A stretch of 64,000 bases of DNA from an uncultured Sphingomonas sp. (GCA_913776045.1 CAJYOI010000015.1:1-64000); one strand, 5' to 3'. Positions 1-9,834 are shown, counted from the stretch's first letter. Numbers and translations: made by a program. The notes: generated by a model not told the origin, from the sequence alone.

Positions 1-507
1 ATCATCGCAGCGCTCAAGATGATGGGCGCCGACATCACCGAGTTGGACGCGCGTATCGTCGGTGGCGAGCCGGTGGCGGATCTGCGCGTCCGTCACGCAG
101 CCCTGTCGGCGATCGAGGTTCCGTCCGAACTGACGCCGAGCATGATCGACGAATATCCCGTGCTGTTCGTGGCGGCCGCCTTTGCGACCGGCACGACCAT
201 CGCGCGCGGCGCGGAAGAACTGCGCGTCAAGGAATCCGACCGCATCACCGCCATGGCGAATGCGCTCGGTGCGTGCGGCGTCGTTTGTGAGGAATTCGAG
301 GACGGCATGGCCGTGACCGGCACCGCTGGCGATCCGATCCCCGGCGGCGCGACCATCGCGACATTGCTCGACCACCGCATTGCGATGAGCATGACCATCG
401 CCGCGTTGAACGCGCGCGATCCCATCACGCTGGACGATGCCGCGCCCGTCGCGACCAGCTACCCCGTGTTCTTCGACACGCTTAATAAGTTGGGAGCGAT
501 GGCATGA
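1..507 (+). CDS. aroA: 3-phosphoshikimate 1-carboxyvinyltransferase (EPSP synthase), C-terminal part
   Basis: The reading frame is open from base 1, so the 5' part lies outside the window and only the last 168 residues are present. EPSP synthase joins shikimate-3-phosphate and PEP in the aromatic amino acid (shikimate) pathway in the cytoplasm. The family signature LRVKESDR is visible near residues 75-82 of this fragment, followed by the DHRIAMS motif near residue 125 that belongs to the PEP/shikimate-phosphate site. The stop overlaps the start of cmk by 4 bases (ATGA), so the two are translationally coupled. The order aroA-cmk-rpsA-ihfB is the usual alphaproteobacterial one. Confidence 0.95.
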   Translation: MIAALKMMGADITELDARIVGGEPVADLRVRHAALSAIEVPSELTPSMIDEYPVLFVAAAFATGTTIARGAEELRVKESDRITAMANALGACGVVCEEFEDGMAVTGTAGDPIPGGATIATLLDHRIAMSMTIAALNARDPITLDDAAPVATSYPVFFDTLNKLGAMA

Positions 508-1136
508 TCATCGCCGTCGACGGCCCCGCCGCCAGCGGCAAGGGCACCATCGCCCGCGCGCTCGCCCGGCATTATGGGCTACCGCATCTCGACACCGGCC
601 TTCTCTACCGCGCGGTGGCGGCGACGGTTCGTACCCTGCACCTCGACCCGACCCGCGAGGCCGATGCGGTGGCGGCGTGCAGCTTCGACGACAGCCTGTT
701 GACCGATCCCTCCCTGCGCGATGACGAGACGGGCAAGCTCGCCTCGGTCGTGTCGGCGCACCCCCTGGTCCGTGCAGCGTTGCTCCAGCGGCAGAAGCGC
801 TTCGCCAACCAGCCGGGCGGCGCGATTCTCGACGGACGCGATATCGGCACGGTCATCGCGCCCGACGCGGATGCCAAGCTGTTCGTGAAGGCCAGTCCGC
901 AGGTTCGTGCCCGACGGCGGCACAACGAATTGGCGGCGAACGGCTCGGACGTGTCGTTCGAGCAGGTGCTGGCCGATATCCGCGCCCGCGACGAACGCGA
1001 CAGCGGCCGGGCGACGGCTCCCCTCACCCAGGCTGCCGACGCAGCGGCGCTGGACACCTCCAGCCTGACGATCGACGCGGCCGTAGCCCGCGCGATCCAG
1101 TTCGTCGACGCCCAGGTGGCGGCCAAAGTGCGCTGA
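504..1136 (+). CDS. cmk: cytidylate kinase
   Basis: 210 residues. Phosphorylates CMP and dCMP with ATP in the cytoplasm. The N-terminal P-loop reads GPAASGKGT, and the LDGRDIGTV motif typical of bacterial CMP kinases sits near residue 110. The length is normal for the family. The ATG overlaps the aroA stop (ATGA), which fixes the start and implies co-translation. It is followed by a palindromic repeat and then rpsA. Confidence 0.96.
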   Translation: MIIAVDGPAASGKGTIARALARHYGLPHLDTGLLYRAVAATVRTLHLDPTREADAVAACSFDDSLLTDPSLRDDETGKLASVVSAHPLVRAALLQRQKRFANQPGGAILDGRDIGTVIAPDADAKLFVKASPQVRARRRHNELAANGSDVSFEQVLADIRARDERDSGRATAPLTQAADAAALDTSSLTIDAAVARAIQFVDAQVAAKVR

Positions 1137-1141
1137 ACCGA

Positions 1142-1271
1142 TCCTCCCCGGCATGGGGAGATGGCAGCGCGTCAGCGCTGGCGGAGGGGGACCGGCCCCA
1201 GAGGACGCCCCCCATCGGCACGCCCCCTCCACCATGCTGCGCATGGTCCCCCTCCCCGTACCGGGGAGGAT
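1142..1271. repeat. intergenic palindromic repeat, family A, copy 1
   Basis: About 130 bases between cmk and rpsA. It starts with a TCCTCCCCG..GGGGAG hairpin and ends with a second hairpin, CCTCCCCGTACCGGGGAGG. In between is a CCCTCCACC...TGCGCATGGT segment. The same architecture recurs at 29583-29771 and 51699-51827. It creates only spurious reading frames. The function is unknown; this is likely a non-autonomous repeat or transcribed hairpin unit. Confidence 0.8.
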
Positions 1272-1520
1272 CTCCTTACCTTGCGCAAAACCGTGTTTTC
1301 GGCTAAGGAGCCCCCGCTCGCGGACCCTGTTCCGCGGAGAGGCTGACGCGGGGCCTTGCCCCAGCGTCCTTTCCGCATTTGTCGCGGACCGCCGCTTTTC
1401 CGTGTTTCAGCATCATCTTCGGGCCTGGTGGCGTCGGCATGGGGTCGGCGCGGCCATCGTCGAAGGTTTCGGGAATCGCCCGGACCGGAGGCGGAAAACT
1501 ATCAGGAACCTAACCCTTTT
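1272..1520 (+). other. rpsA leader region, no gene seen
   Basis: About 250 bases between the family A repeat and the rpsA start. No convincing short gene is visible. It must carry the rpsA promoter and 5' leader. The only purine-rich element near the start is AGGA, ending 13 bases before the ATG, which is weak and distant. A weak Shine-Dalgarno is usual for S1 mRNA, which is autoregulated in other bacteria. I could not identify a specific leader structure. Confidence 0.4.
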
Positions 1521-3227
1521 ATGGCAACCAACCCCCAGCCCACGCGCGACGATTTCGCGGCGATGCTCGATGACATGTTCGGCGGTGCCGACAGCTTCGA
1601 GGGTCGCGTCGTGCATGGCACCGTCACCGCGATCGAAAACGACATGGCCGTCATCGACGTCGGCCTGAAGTCGGAAGGCCGTGTGCCCCTCCGCGAATTC
1701 GCTGCCCCCGGCCAGAAGGCCGACCTGAAGGTCGGTGACGAAGTCGAGGTCTATGTCGACCGCGTCGAGAACATGCACGGCGAAGCGATGCTCAGCCGCG
1801 ACCGCGCGCGCCGCGAGGCCGCCTGGGACAAGCTGGAACTCGAATTCTCGAAGTCGGCCCGCGTCGAAGGCGTGATCTTCGGCCGCGTGAAGGGTGGCTT
1901 CACCGTCGACCTGAACGGCGCCGTGGCGTTCCTGCCGGGCTCGCAGGTCGATATCCGCCCCGTCCGCGACGTCACCCCGCTGATGGACATCCCGCAGCCG
2001 TTCCAGATCCTGAAGATGGACCGCAAGCGCGGCAACATCGTCGTGTCGCGTCGCGCGGTGCTGGAAGAAACCCGCGCCGAGCAGCGTTCGGGCCTGATCC
2101 AGTCGCTGCATGAGGGCCAGATCATCGACGGCGTCGTCAAGAACATCACCGATTACGGGGCGTTCGTGGATCTGGGCGGCATCGACGGCCTGCTGCACGT
2201 CACCGACCTGTCGTACAAGCGTGTCGGCCACCCGAACGAGGTGCTGAACATCGGCGACACCGTGAAGGTGCAGATCATCCGCATCAACAAGGACACGCAG
2301 CGCATCTCGCTCGGCATGAAGCAGCTCGAGAGCGATCCGTGGGATGGCGCGTCGCAGAAGTATCCGGTCGGCGCGAAGCTGTCGGGCCGCGTCACGAACA
2401 TCACCGAATATGGCGCGTTCGTCGAACTGGAGCCGGGCATCGAAGGCCTGGTCCACGTTTCGGAAATGTCCTGGACCAAGAAGAACGTCCACCCGGGCAA
2501 GATCGTCTCGACCAGCCAGGAAGTCGAAGTTGTCGTCCTGGAAGTCGATGCCGAGAAGCGTCGCATCTCGCTTGGCCTGAAGCAGGCACAGAACAACCCG
2601 TGGGAAGCCTTCGAGGCTGCGCACCCGGTCGGTTCGACCGTCGAGGGCGAAGTCAAGAACGCGACCGAATTCGGCCTGTTCATCGGCCTGGACAACGACG
2701 TCGACGGCATGGTCCACATGTCGGACATCGCCTGGGGCATCTCGGGCGAAGACGCGCTCAACCTGCACCGCAAGGGCGAGACGGTTCAGGCCGTCGTCCT
2801 GGCGATCGAGCCGGACAAGGAGCGTATCTCGCTCGGCATGAAGCAGCTCGAGCGTGGTGGCCCGGTTTCGGCCGGCGCTAGCGACAAGCTGAACAAGAAC
2901 GCGATCGTCACCGTGACCGTTCTCGAAGTCCGCGACGCAGGGCTGGAAGTGCAGCAGGGCGACGACGGCGCGACCGGCTTCATCAAGCGCACAGACCTCG
3001 GCCGCGACCGCGACGAACAGCGTCCGGAGCGGTTCCAGGTCGGCCAGAAGTTCGACGCGATGGTCACCGGCTTCGATCGTTCGAAGAAGCCGACCTTCTC
3101 GATCAAGGCGATGCAGATCGCCGAAGAGAAGCAGGCCGTGCAGCAGTACGGTTCGTCGGACTCGGGTGCGTCGCTGGGCGACATCCTGGGCGAGGCTCTC
3201 AAGGCCCGCAACGCCGAAACCAAGTAA
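1521..3227 (+). CDS. rpsA: 30S ribosomal protein S1
   Basis: 568 residues. S1 binds mRNA and helps the small ribosomal subunit start translation. The protein is a string of S1 (OB-fold) repeats; clear copies start near residues 30, 115, 200, 285, 372 and 460, several ending in the recurring [10 protein letters not shown] segment. The length matches the six-repeat proteobacterial form. The ATG at 1521 begins MATNPQP; an in-frame open stretch upstream is not conserved-looking and overlaps the leader. A strong intrinsic terminator follows, 23 bases after the stop. Confidence 0.97.
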   Translation: MATNPQPTRDDFAAMLDDMFGGADSFEGRVVHGTVTAIENDMAVIDVGLKSEGRVPLREFAAPGQKADLKVGDEVEVYVDRVENMHGEAMLSRDRARREAAWDKLELEFSKSARVEGVIFGRVKGGFTVDLNGAVAFLPGSQVDIRPVRDVTPLMDIPQPFQILKMDRKRGNIVVSRRAVLEETRAEQRSGLIQSLHEGQIIDGVVKNITDYGAFVDLGGIDGLLHVTDLSYKRVGHPNEVLNIGDTVKVQIIRINKDTQRISLGMKQLESDPWDGASQKYPVGAKLSGRVTNITEYGAFVELEPGIEGLVHVSEMSWTKKNVHPGKIVSTSQEVEVVVLEVDAEKRRISLGLKQAQNNPWEAFEAAHPVGSTVEGEVKNATEFGLFIGLDNDVDGMVHMSDIAWGISGEDALNLHRKGETVQAVVLAIEPDKERISLGMKQLERGGPVSAGASDKLNKNAIVTVTVLEVRDAGLEVQQGDDGATGFIKRTDLGRDRDEQRPERFQVGQKFDAMVTGFDRSKKPTFSIKAMQIAEEKQAVQQYGSSDSGASLGDILGEALKARNAETK

Positions 3228-3250
3228 GCTCAAGTCATTGGTTCAAAACG

Positions 3251-3281
3251 GGGCGGTGGAGAAATCCACCGCCCTTTTTTT
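3251..3281 (+). terminator. intrinsic terminator of rpsA
   Basis: Perfect 10-base inverted repeat GGGCGGTGGA / TCCACCGCCC with a 4-base GAAA loop, followed directly by a run of eight T (broken only after position 3281). It lies 23 bases after the rpsA stop. Textbook Rho-independent terminator. Confidence 0.95.
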
Positions 3282-3382
3282 GTTTACGGGATTGATGAAA
3301 ATCATAGCAAGCGCGTAAGAGGGTTCACGCAAGGCGAGCCGTTGGTGGCTTTCGTCGTACGGGGACGCTCTTGGGGGGCGGA

Positions 3383-3661
3383 ATGATCCGGTCAGAATTA
3401 GTTCAGTTGCTTGCACGGGATCATCCCGATCTGACGACCCGCGACATCGAAAAGATCGTCGAGGTTTTCTTCGAACAGATCGTGTCGCGCCTGATCCAGG
3501 ATGGCCGCGTCGAGTTGCGCGGCTTTGGCGCCTTCTCGACCCGCGCGCGCGACGCGCGAACCGGGCGCAATCCCAGGACCGGCGAATCGGTCGATGTAAG
3601 TGCAAAGCGGGTGCCGTATTTCAAGCCCGGCAAGGAAATGCGGGCTAGGTTGAATGTGTGA
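3383..3661 (+). CDS. ihfB: integration host factor subunit beta
   Basis: 92 residues, HU/IHF family. IHF-beta pairs with IHF-alpha to bend DNA at specific sites in transcription, recombination and replication. The start [11 protein letters not shown] is chosen because family members begin this way; an upstream in-frame codon would only add four residues (MGGG). The DNA-contacting arm motif RNPRTGE and the downstream FKPGKEMR segment are intact. It follows rpsA, as in most proteobacteria, but after a terminator, so it has its own promoter in 3282-3382. Confidence 0.95.
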   Translation: MIRSELVQLLARDHPDLTTRDIEKIVEVFFEQIVSRLIQDGRVELRGFGAFSTRARDARTGRNPRTGESVDVSAKRVPYFKPGKEMRARLNV

Positions 3662-3909
3662 GAGGCGGCGGCAGGTAACGGAGTTACGTGCCGACTCGCC
3701 GAGCACCGGCCGGCGTCGCGACTAGCGACGTCCGACGTCACGACGCGGCTTTGCCGCGGCGGATTTTTCAGCCAGAACAATCGTGATGAAACCCCTAGCG
3801 CAGAGAGCCGTCATGCGAGTAAATCGCATGACGTCGGACGGCCTTTCGGCCGCCGGCCGGCTCGACGGTGTCGGAACCAAGCTGCGCTTGCTTCTCGCAC
3901 CGTCAGCAT

Positions 3910-3996
3910 GCGGACGTGGCGAAATTGGTAGACGCACGGGACTTAAAATCCCTCGCCCGTACGGGTGTGCGGGTTCGAGTCCCGCCGTCCGCACCA
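3910..3996 (+). tRNA. tRNA-Leu(UAA)
   Basis: 87 bases including an encoded CCA (3994-3996). The acceptor arms GCGGACG and CGTCCGC pair, and the T-loop GGTTCGAGTCC is canonical. The long variable arm contains a CCCGTACGGG stem, as expected for a class II tRNA. The anticodon loop CTTAAAA gives anticodon TAA at 3944-3946, reading UUA leucine codons. The final A of CCA is also the first base of an open reading frame for the following lipoprotein. Confidence 0.96.
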
Positions 3997-5447
3997 TCAC
4001 TGCAGGGCTGGCCGCCACGCTGGCCCTGACGGGTTGCGAAAAGCGGCCAGACGATATCCCGGTCGACGTCAGCGTCATCGGCCCCGCCCGCCTGACCGCC
4101 GACCCGCGACGCGGGCCCATGCCGGTCGGCGCGCGAGTATTGCGCGATTCGGTCGCTCAGGGCCTGGTCCGGTTCGACGCCGCCGGCGGGATCGAGCCCG
4201 GCCTGGCCGAGCGCTGGATCGTCATCGACGACGGCCGCAGCATCATCTTCCGCCTGAAGGAAGCCACCTGGAGCGACGGACGCGCGGTCGTCGCGGCCGA
4301 TGTCGTTCGCCAGTTGAAGCGCGCGCTGGGGACGGGCTCGCGCAATACCCTGCTCCCCTATCTGACTGCGATCGATGAGATCGTCGCGATGACGCCACAG
4401 GTCATCGAAGTCCGCCTGTCGCGTCCCCGCCCCGACCTGCTCAAGCTGTTCGCGCAACCCGAACTGGGCATCACCGCGCCGGGCGGCGGCGAAGGTAGCG
4501 GCCCGTTCCGCATCGCCGAGGCATCGGCGTCGAGCGTCCTGCTGCGCCCCCTCGTCGACTCGGCGGACGGCGATGACGACCAACCCAACCGGCCGAAGCC
4601 GCAGGATCTGGTCCGCCTGCGTGCCGAACGCGCCAGCGTCGCGATCCTGCGTTTTTCGCAGCGCCGCTCGGACCTGGTCGAAGGCGGCAGCTTCCTCGAC
4701 TGGCCTCTCGTAGGATTGAGCGAGGTTCCGGCGGTCAACATCCGTCTGGATACCCCGGCCGGCCTGTTCGGCCTGTTGGTTGCGCGTCGTGACGGCTTCC
4801 TATCAACCCGCGACAACCGTTCGGCGATCGCGCTGGCGATCGATCGCGCGCTGGTAACTGCCGCCTTTTCCGACGCATGGGCGCCGACCGACACGATCCT
4901 GCCCGAGGCGCTCGATTCGGCCTCGCCCCCGGCGCAGCCCGACTGGTCGAGCGTGCCCGACAGCGAGCGCTTGGCCATGGCCCAGGCGCGCGTCATCACC
5001 TATCGGCGGACGAACCCCGATCCACTGGTCCTGCGCATCGCGCTGCCGGCGGGTCCCGGCGCCACATTGCTCTATGGTCAGATCGCCAACGCGCTCTCGC
5101 AACTGGGTGTCGGCACGGAGCGCGTGCCGCTCGACGACGGGAGCGCGCATCTGCGCCTGCTCGACCGTGTCGCACCCTATGACAGCGCGCGCTGGTATCT
5201 GCGCGCATCCTGCCAACCCTGTGCGCTGCCGATCGCCCGGCTGATCGCGGATATCCGCCTGGCTCCTGACGTCGCGACGCGCGCGCGAATGCTGGCGCAG
5301 GCCGATTCGGCGTTGACGGCCGACGTGGCCTATATTCCGCTGGCCCGTCCGCTGCGCTGGTCGTTGGTCGCGACGCGGCTGCGTCAATGGACGCCCAACG
5401 CCCGCGCATTCCACCCGTTGAACCGGCTGCGCAGCGATCCCAAGTGA
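3996..5447 (+). CDS. ABC transporter substrate-binding lipoprotein, family 5 (peptide/opine type); start uncertain
   Basis: About 483 residues if read from an ATC at 3996. The mature part resembles extracytoplasmic solute-binding proteins family 5: a query-like core with the RWIVIDDGRSIIFRLKEATWSDG segment type near residue 75, and later domain-II regions. A short hydrophobic stretch ends in a lipobox LTGC, so it is probably a lipid-anchored periplasmic protein. No ATG, GTG or TTG lies between the tRNA and the lipobox; only ATC (3996) or CTG (4008) are available, and the usual basic n-region is missing. The frame continues upstream through the tRNA. No permease or ATPase genes are adjacent. 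Confidence 0.7.
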   Translation: MTAGLAATLALTGCEKRPDDIPVDVSVIGPARLTADPRRGPMPVGARVLRDSVAQGLVRFDAAGGIEPGLAERWIVIDDGRSIIFRLKEATWSDGRAVVAADVVRQLKRALGTGSRNTLLPYLTAIDEIVAMTPQVIEVRLSRPRPDLLKLFAQPELGITAPGGGEGSGPFRIAEASASSVLLRPLVDSADGDDDQPNRPKPQDLVRLRAERASVAILRFSQRRSDLVEGGSFLDWPLVGLSEVPAVNIRLDTPAGLFGLLVARRDGFLSTRDNRSAIALAIDRALVTAAFSDAWAPTDTILPEALDSASPPAQPDWSSVPDSERLAMAQARVITYRRTNPDPLVLRIALPAGPGATLLYGQIANALSQLGVGTERVPLDDGSAHLRLLDRVAPYDSARWYLRASCQPCALPIARLIADIRLAPDVATRARMLAQADSALTADVAYIPLARPLRWSLVATRLRQWTPNARAFHPLNRLRSDPK

Positions 5448-5452
5448 AGGGC

Positions 5453-5866
5453 ATGGCCCGCCCGATCCCCATGACCGCGTCCTCCCGCCTCTCGCTTGGG
5501 CGCGACATCGCGTCCGTCCGCACCCGGATCGAAACGATGGAGCGGCTGCTGGAGCGCAGTTTCGTCGTGCCGTGCATCAACCGTCCGGTCGGGCTTGACG
5601 CCATCCTGGGCCTCGTCCCGGTGGCGGGCGACCTGGTCGCAACGGCGATGGGCGCCTGGATCGTGTGGGAAGCGCGCAACCTGGGCCTGTCGAAGTGGCA
5701 GTTGACCCGAATGGCGGCGAACGTCGGATTCGACACGGTGCTGGGCGCAGTACCGATCGTCGGCGACGCGGCGGATTTCTTCTTCCGCTCCAACACCCGC
5801 AACCTGCGGATCATCCGCAAGCACCTCGACAAACATCACCCCGGCGGGGCGACGCTGGAGGGTTAG
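5453..5866 (+). CDS. DUF4112 domain protein
   Basis: 137 residues from ATG 5453 (an ATG at 5471 would give 131). The DUF4112 pattern is clear: an N-terminal amphipathic stretch, the repeated GLDAILGLVPVAGD and FDTVLGAVPIVGDAADFFF segments (two similar hydrophobic hairpins), and a basic C-terminus (RNLRIIRKHLDKH). Probably a small inner-membrane protein; no function is established for the family. It starts 6 bases after the solute-binding protein stop, so it is likely cotranscribed with it. Confidence 0.85.
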   Translation: MARPIPMTASSRLSLGRDIASVRTRIETMERLLERSFVVPCINRPVGLDAILGLVPVAGDLVATAMGAWIVWEARNLGLSKWQLTRMAANVGFDTVLGAVPIVGDAADFFFRSNTRNLRIIRKHLDKHHPGGATLEG

Positions 5867-5894
5867 GCACGCCCAACCCCTCCGCTACAGGCGA

Positions 5895-6614
5895 TCAGCG
5901 TTGCCGACCGCCGCGCCAGATCTTTACCCGCTGCGACGGTTTCAGCCCGCCCTGATGGGCCGGGCACGCGGCATAGGCGAAACGCGTGTTCAGGCAGACC
6001 CACACTTCGTCGAGCCATCCCTGCCGCGTCGCGGTGATGCGCATCATGTTCGCGGTCATGCCCCGGTTCGCGCGCGCGATCGCGGTCGCGAGTTGCCCCG
6101 CGGTCAGGCCCGGGCGGCGCGACAGCGCCATCATGTCGGGGTAGCGCAGCTTGCCGTAGAGCGCGGTCGCACGCCCGAAATATTCGCGCGGGGACACGCC
6201 CATGCAGGTGCCGTGCTTCGCATATTCGTGCTGCAACAGCTGCGCCGACGGCGTCGCACACAGGTTGCGGCGGATTTCGGCGGCATTCAGGATCGGTGAG
6301 GAGGTGCAATATTGCGGCCAGTCTTTGCCCTCGCCATCGGGCCACAGGCCGTGCAGCGTGAAGCCGAACCGATTGCCGCTGGCACATTGGAAGACGGAGG
6401 AGTCGCGATCCCCGCTATCGCGGCAATATTGCGGCGCCCAGGTGATCGCCAGCGTATAGCCGCCGATCGGCAACACCCGTTTGGGCTGTTGCAGCGTCGG
6501 CAGGTCCGGCCGCGGCGACGGGACGCTGTCGGGCACACGGCAGACATAGGCCTGCGCAGACGCGGCAGCAGGTGCGGCGATGGCGGCGATCGACAGGGCG
6601 GCGCGCAGGATCAT
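5895..6614 (-). CDS. ribonuclease T2 family protein
   Basis: 239 residues. RNase T2 enzymes cut single-stranded RNA through a 2',3'-cyclic phosphate. Both catalytic motifs are present: CAS1 LHGLWPDG and CAS2 HEYAKHGTC, supplying the catalytic histidines, plus paired cysteines. An N-terminal signal peptide (MILRAAL...ASAQA) places it in the periplasm. The ATG overlaps the stop of the upstream membrane-protein gene (ATGA, 6611-6614), which supports this start. Probable role: scavenging of extracellular RNA. Confidence 0.9.
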   Translation of the reverse strand: MILRAALSIAAIAAPAAASAQAYVCRVPDSVPSPRPDLPTLQQPKRVLPIGGYTLAITWAPQYCRDSGDRDSSVFQCASGNRFGFTLHGLWPDGEGKDWPQYCTSSPILNAAEIRRNLCATPSAQLLQHEYAKHGTCMGVSPREYFGRATALYGKLRYPDMMALSRRPGLTAGQLATAIARANRGMTANMMRITATRQGWLDEVWVCLNTRFAYAACPAHQGGLKPSQRVKIWRGGRQR

Positions 6615-7042
6615 GCGATCGGCTCCTTCACAGAGGCTTCGCCGAACCACGATTTGGTATCGGCGCGGAACAGCATCGACGCAGCGCCGATGTAAAGCAG
6701 GTTCTGAAGAATGACCACGGCCCCGGCCGCCGGAGCGGTCGCCCCTCTGAGCAAACCCAGAACGACCAGAACAAGCAGGACCACGGCCCAAGCCGCGCAG
6801 GCAACGACGATCCATTTCGCGATGGCGCTGCCGCGCCGGGCAACGAAATACCACAGCGCCAATGCGATGGCAGCGCGCACCCCTATCGCTGCATAGGACA
6901 CCATCGGGCCGACGTCGCGACCAACGCTGTTCGCCAGCATTGTCGATTGCGCCGACCAGCTTTGCCACGTCGACACCAAGCCGAGCACAAACGCGATCAG
7001 ATACAGAATTTCGAATTGTTCGATCGACTTCGGCCGGATCAT
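6611..7042 (-). CDS. hypothetical four-helix membrane protein
   Basis: 143 residues from the ATG at 7042 (MIRPKSIEQFE); an earlier ATG at 7066 adds eight residues (MCGGKGTV). Four hydrophobic segments are visible near residues 13-30, 45-63, 78-98 and 108-125, with short polar loops. I do not recognise a named family. It overlaps the RNase T2 start by 4 bases and is likely cotranscribed with it. Confidence 0.7.
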   Translation of the reverse strand: MIRPKSIEQFEILYLIAFVLGLVSTWQSWSAQSTMLANSVGRDVGPMVSYAAIGVRAAIALALWYFVARRGSAIAKWIVVACAAWAVVLLVLVVLGLLRGATAPAAGAVVILQNLLYIGAASMLFRADTKSWFGEASVKEPIA

Positions 7043-7113
7043 AACCGTCCCCTTCCCCCCGCACATCTCGCCAGCCTAGCGGATCGCTACGTCACCGCAA
7101 TCCCGCTTCAACG

Positions 7114-7953
7114 TCACGCGATGCTGCTGAAGTCCAACCCGATATCCGCGGCAGGGGCCGACTGGGTCAGCCGGCCGACGCTGATAAAGGTGACCCCCGT
7201 CTCCGCGATCGCGCGGATGGTGTCGAGCCGGACGCCGCCCGACGCTTCGGTCGGCACGCGCCCGCCGACCAACGTCACCGCGCCGCGCAGGGTCGGTACA
7301 TCCATATTGTCGAGCAGCAGGTGGGTCGCGCCCGCCGCGATGGCCGGTTCGATCTGATCGATGCGGTCGACCTCGACGATGATCCGCGCGATGCCGGCGG
7401 TGACCGCGCGGCCCACCGCCGCCTCGATCGATCCGGCGACCGCGACGTGATTGTCCTTGATCATCGCCGCGTCCCACAGCCCCATGCGGTGGTTGGTCGC
7501 GCCGCCCATGCGGGTCGCGTATTTCTCCAGCACGCGCAGGCCCGGAATGGTCTTGCGGGTGTCGAGCAAGATCGCCCCTGTGCCGGCGATCGTATCGACA
7601 TAAGCGCGTGTCAGCGTCGCAATGCCCGACAAATGCTGCGCGGTGTTCAGCGCCGACCGTTCGGCGGTGAGCATCGCGCGGGCGTTGCCAGACAAGCGCA
7701 TCAGGTCGGTACCGGCCGCGACGCGGGCGCCGTCCTCGACCAGCCGCTCGATCTGCACGTCGGGGTCGAGCGTGCGGAAGAAGGCCTCGGCGATCTCCAG
7801 CCCGGCGACGGTGATCGCATCGCGGCTGTCCATCACGCCCTCGAACCGCGCGCCTTCGGGGATGACCGCAGCGGAGGTGATGTCGCCGGCGTCGCCGAGG
7901 TCTTCGGCGAGGGTCGCGGCGACGAAGGCGTCGAGGTCGAAGTCCGGGATCAT
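7114..7953 (-). CDS. nadC: nicotinate-nucleotide pyrophosphorylase (carboxylating)
   Basis: 279 residues. Converts quinolinate and PRPP to nicotinate mononucleotide, the step after NadA in de novo NAD synthesis. The RKTIPGLR motif and the MGLWDAAMIKDNH segment that binds quinolinate/PRPP are present, as is the C-terminal ASGGVRLDT region. The start MIPDFDLDAF at 7953 is preferred, because upstream codons in frame fall inside a palindromic repeat (7967-8061). It lies downstream of nadA in the same orientation. Confidence 0.96.
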   Translation of the reverse strand: MIPDFDLDAFVAATLAEDLGDAGDITSAAVIPEGARFEGVMDSRDAITVAGLEIAEAFFRTLDPDVQIERLVEDGARVAAGTDLMRLSGNARAMLTAERSALNTAQHLSGIATLTRAYVDTIAGTGAILLDTRKTIPGLRVLEKYATRMGGATNHRMGLWDAAMIKDNHVAVAGSIEAAVGRAVTAGIARIIVEVDRIDQIEPAIAAGATHLLLDNMDVPTLRGAVTLVGGRVPTEASGGVRLDTIRAIAETGVTFISVGRLTQSAPAADIGLDFSSIA

Positions 7954-7966
7954 CAAACTCTCCACC

Positions 7967-8061
7967 GTCATCCCCGCGCAGGCGAGGATCAATTCTGGCT
8001 GACCTATCAATTCAAGTCGCACATTCAGCGACGAGTGATCCCCGCCTTCGCGGGGATGACG
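7967..8061. repeat. intergenic palindromic repeat, family B, copy 1
   Basis: About 95 bases between nadA and nadC, bounded by GTCATCCCCGCG on the left and CGCGGGGATGAC on the right. It contains the inner motif AATTCTGGCTGAC. Copies recur at 27624-27756 and 49904-49998, and a minimal version at 15091-15118. It lies within the presumed nadA-nadC transcript and could fold into a hairpin that affects expression of nadC. Confidence 0.8.
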
Positions 8062-8071
8062 AAAGAGTGGC

Positions 8072-9079
8072 TCAGTCCCCCTTCACCGCCGGTCCCAGAT
8101 CGCCCTGCCCGACCGTTGCGCCAGCCATTTCCAGCATCGCATCCAGACTTTTTTTGGCCCGCAGCCGCAAGCCTTCCTCGATCTCGATGCGCGGTTCCAG
8201 GTCGCGCAGCGCGATGTAGAGCTTCTCCATCGTGTTGAGCGCCATGTACGGGCAAATGTTGCAATTGCAGTTACCGTCGGCGCCGGGCGCGCCGATGAAG
8301 GTCTTCTCCGGCACCGCTTTTTCCATCTGATGGATGATGTGCGGTTCGGTGGCGACGATCAGCGTATCGCCGGGGAAGGTCTTGGCGAATTCCAGGATAC
8401 CGCTGGTCGACCCGACGTAATCGGCGTGGTCGAGCACATGCGGCGGGCATTCCGGGTGCGCGGCGACCGGCGCTTGCGGGTGCTGCGCCTTCAGCTTCAG
8501 CAGCTCGGTTTCGCTGAACGCTTCGTGGACGATGCACACGCCCGGCCACAGCAACATGTCACGCCCGGTCTTGCGCTTCAAATATCCGCCGAGGTGCTTG
8601 TCCGGACCGAAGATGATCTTCTGGTCCGCCGGGATCTGCGCAAGGATCTTTTCCGCCGACGACGAGGTGACGATGACGTCGGACAGCGCCTTCACCTCGG
8701 TCGAGCAGTTGATGTACGTCAGCGCGATGTGGTCGGGATGCTCGGCGCGGAAGGCGGCGAAGCGATCCGGCGGGCAGCTGTCCTCCAGGCTGCACCCGGC
8801 GGCCAGGTCGGGCAGCACGACGATCTTGTCCGGCGACAGGATCTTGGCGGTGTCGGCCATGAACTTTACGCCGCAGAAAGCGATGACGTCGGCATCGGTC
8901 GCCGCAGCCTTGCGACTCAGGTCCAGGCTGTCGCCGACGAAGTCCGCGATGTCCTGGATTTCGGGCTTCTGGTAATAATGCGCCAGGATGACCGCGTTGC
9001 GTTCCTTGCGCAGCCGATCGATCTCCGCGCGGAGGTCCAGGCCCGTGAGCGAGCCGCCGATGCCGTTACGTGCGTCCAT
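8072..9079 (-). CDS. nadA: quinolinate synthase A
   Basis: 335 residues. Condenses iminoaspartate with dihydroxyacetone phosphate to give quinolinate; it carries an oxygen-sensitive [4Fe-4S] cluster. The NadA hallmarks are seen: [12 protein letters not shown] near the N-terminus, [22 protein letters not shown], and the C-terminal [11 protein letters not shown], which supplies a cluster cysteine. The length fits the family. No nadB is present in this window. It follows the DUF4230 gene by about 44 bases and precedes nadC. Confidence 0.97.
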   Translation of the reverse strand: MDARNGIGGSLTGLDLRAEIDRLRKERNAVILAHYYQKPEIQDIADFVGDSLDLSRKAAATDADVIAFCGVKFMADTAKILSPDKIVVLPDLAAGCSLEDSCPPDRFAAFRAEHPDHIALTYINCSTEVKALSDVIVTSSSAEKILAQIPADQKIIFGPDKHLGGYLKRKTGRDMLLWPGVCIVHEAFSETELLKLKAQHPQAPVAAHPECPPHVLDHADYVGSTSGILEFAKTFPGDTLIVATEPHIIHQMEKAVPEKTFIGAPGADGNCNCNICPYMALNTMEKLYIALRDLEPRIEIEEGLRLRAKKSLDAMLEMAGATVGQGDLGPAVKGD

Positions 9080-9123
9080 GGTCGCCAGATGGACGTCTGG
9101 GGGGCGCGGATCAAGCCCTGCCG

Positions 9124-9834
9124 CTAGGAGCGGTTGCCCAGCACCTGCTCGACCGTCTTCGTGCGGTCCCAGTCCTGCCGACTGCCGCGTTCGTAGGGGA
9201 AGGTCACCAGGATGCGCGGATCGGCCACACCCGCCGCCTCCAGCGGGCCGGCGAGCAATTGCGCGAGCGTTCGCCGCGCGTTGTCGCGCGCCTGGGCGAT
9301 GCGTTCGGGCTTCTTCGCTTCCGCCTCCGCCGACGCCTGCGCCGACGCCGAGGCGCGCTGCGACAGCGTGTCCATCGCGTCGCGCGTCACGAACACGCCG
9401 CGCGTTTCGCTCAAGGTCCGCCGCGCCTCGTCGACATTGACTGCGCCGATCGTCACGTCGGGGGCGTCGATCACCAGCGTGCGCGTAGCGGGGTCGTAGC
9501 GATAGTCGCGGTCGCGCAGCCGCGAGACATCCACGAAATAATCGACCGAAAACGGCGCCTTCACCACGCGGTCGCTGGTCAGCATGCCGCCCAGCCGCGT
9601 GTCAGATGCGGTCGCCTGAACATTGCCGCTGAGCGACCCGACCTTGAGGCTCGACGCGCGCGTGAAGGTCGCCCGGACGACCTTCGTCACCGCGCTGCCA
9701 TCGTCCTTGCGCTCGACGACATAGCTGTCGGACACACGGTCGTAGAGCGCCTTGCCGACGAACGCCGCGACGATCAGCAGCGACAGCGCGACCGCCGCCC
9801 CGATCAGCTGTTTCGGATTCAGGCGATCGCCCAT
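9124..9834 (-). CDS. DUF4230 domain protein, membrane anchored
   Basis: 236 residues. One N-terminal transmembrane helix (about residues 8-28) is followed by an extracytoplasmic DUF4230 domain with the VYFVDVSRL-type strand pattern (here [13 protein letters not shown]) and a helical, alanine-rich region near residues 165-185. Function unknown for the family. The start overlaps the end of the upstream MBL hydrolase gene by 16 bases, so it is probably coupled to it. It sits in front of nadA-nadC without an obvious pathway link. Confidence 0.8.
   Translation of the reverse strand: MGDRLNPKQLIGAAVALSLLIVAAFVGKALYDRVSDSYVVERKDDGSAVTKVVRATFTRASSLKVGSLSGNVQATASDTRLGGMLTSDRVVKAPFSVDYFVDVSRLRDRDYRYDPATRTLVIDAPDVTIGAVNVDEARRTLSETRGVFVTRDAMDTLSQRASASAQASAEAEAKKPERIAQARDNARRTLAQLLAGPLEAAGVADPRILVTFPYERGSRQDWDRTKTVEQVLGNRS

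Noticed and set aside
1413-3233. 606-codon minus-strand frame across rpsA
   Set aside because: Antisense shadow of a highly conserved ribosomal protein gene at high GC; the product has no domain and an Asp/Arg/His-rich composition.
3903-4583. Minus-strand frame opposite the tRNA encoding a GGTRTRT...FKSRAS peptide
   Set aside because: This peptide is the well-known false product of reading a tRNA-Leu gene backwards; the region is explained by the tRNA and the plus-strand lipoprotein.
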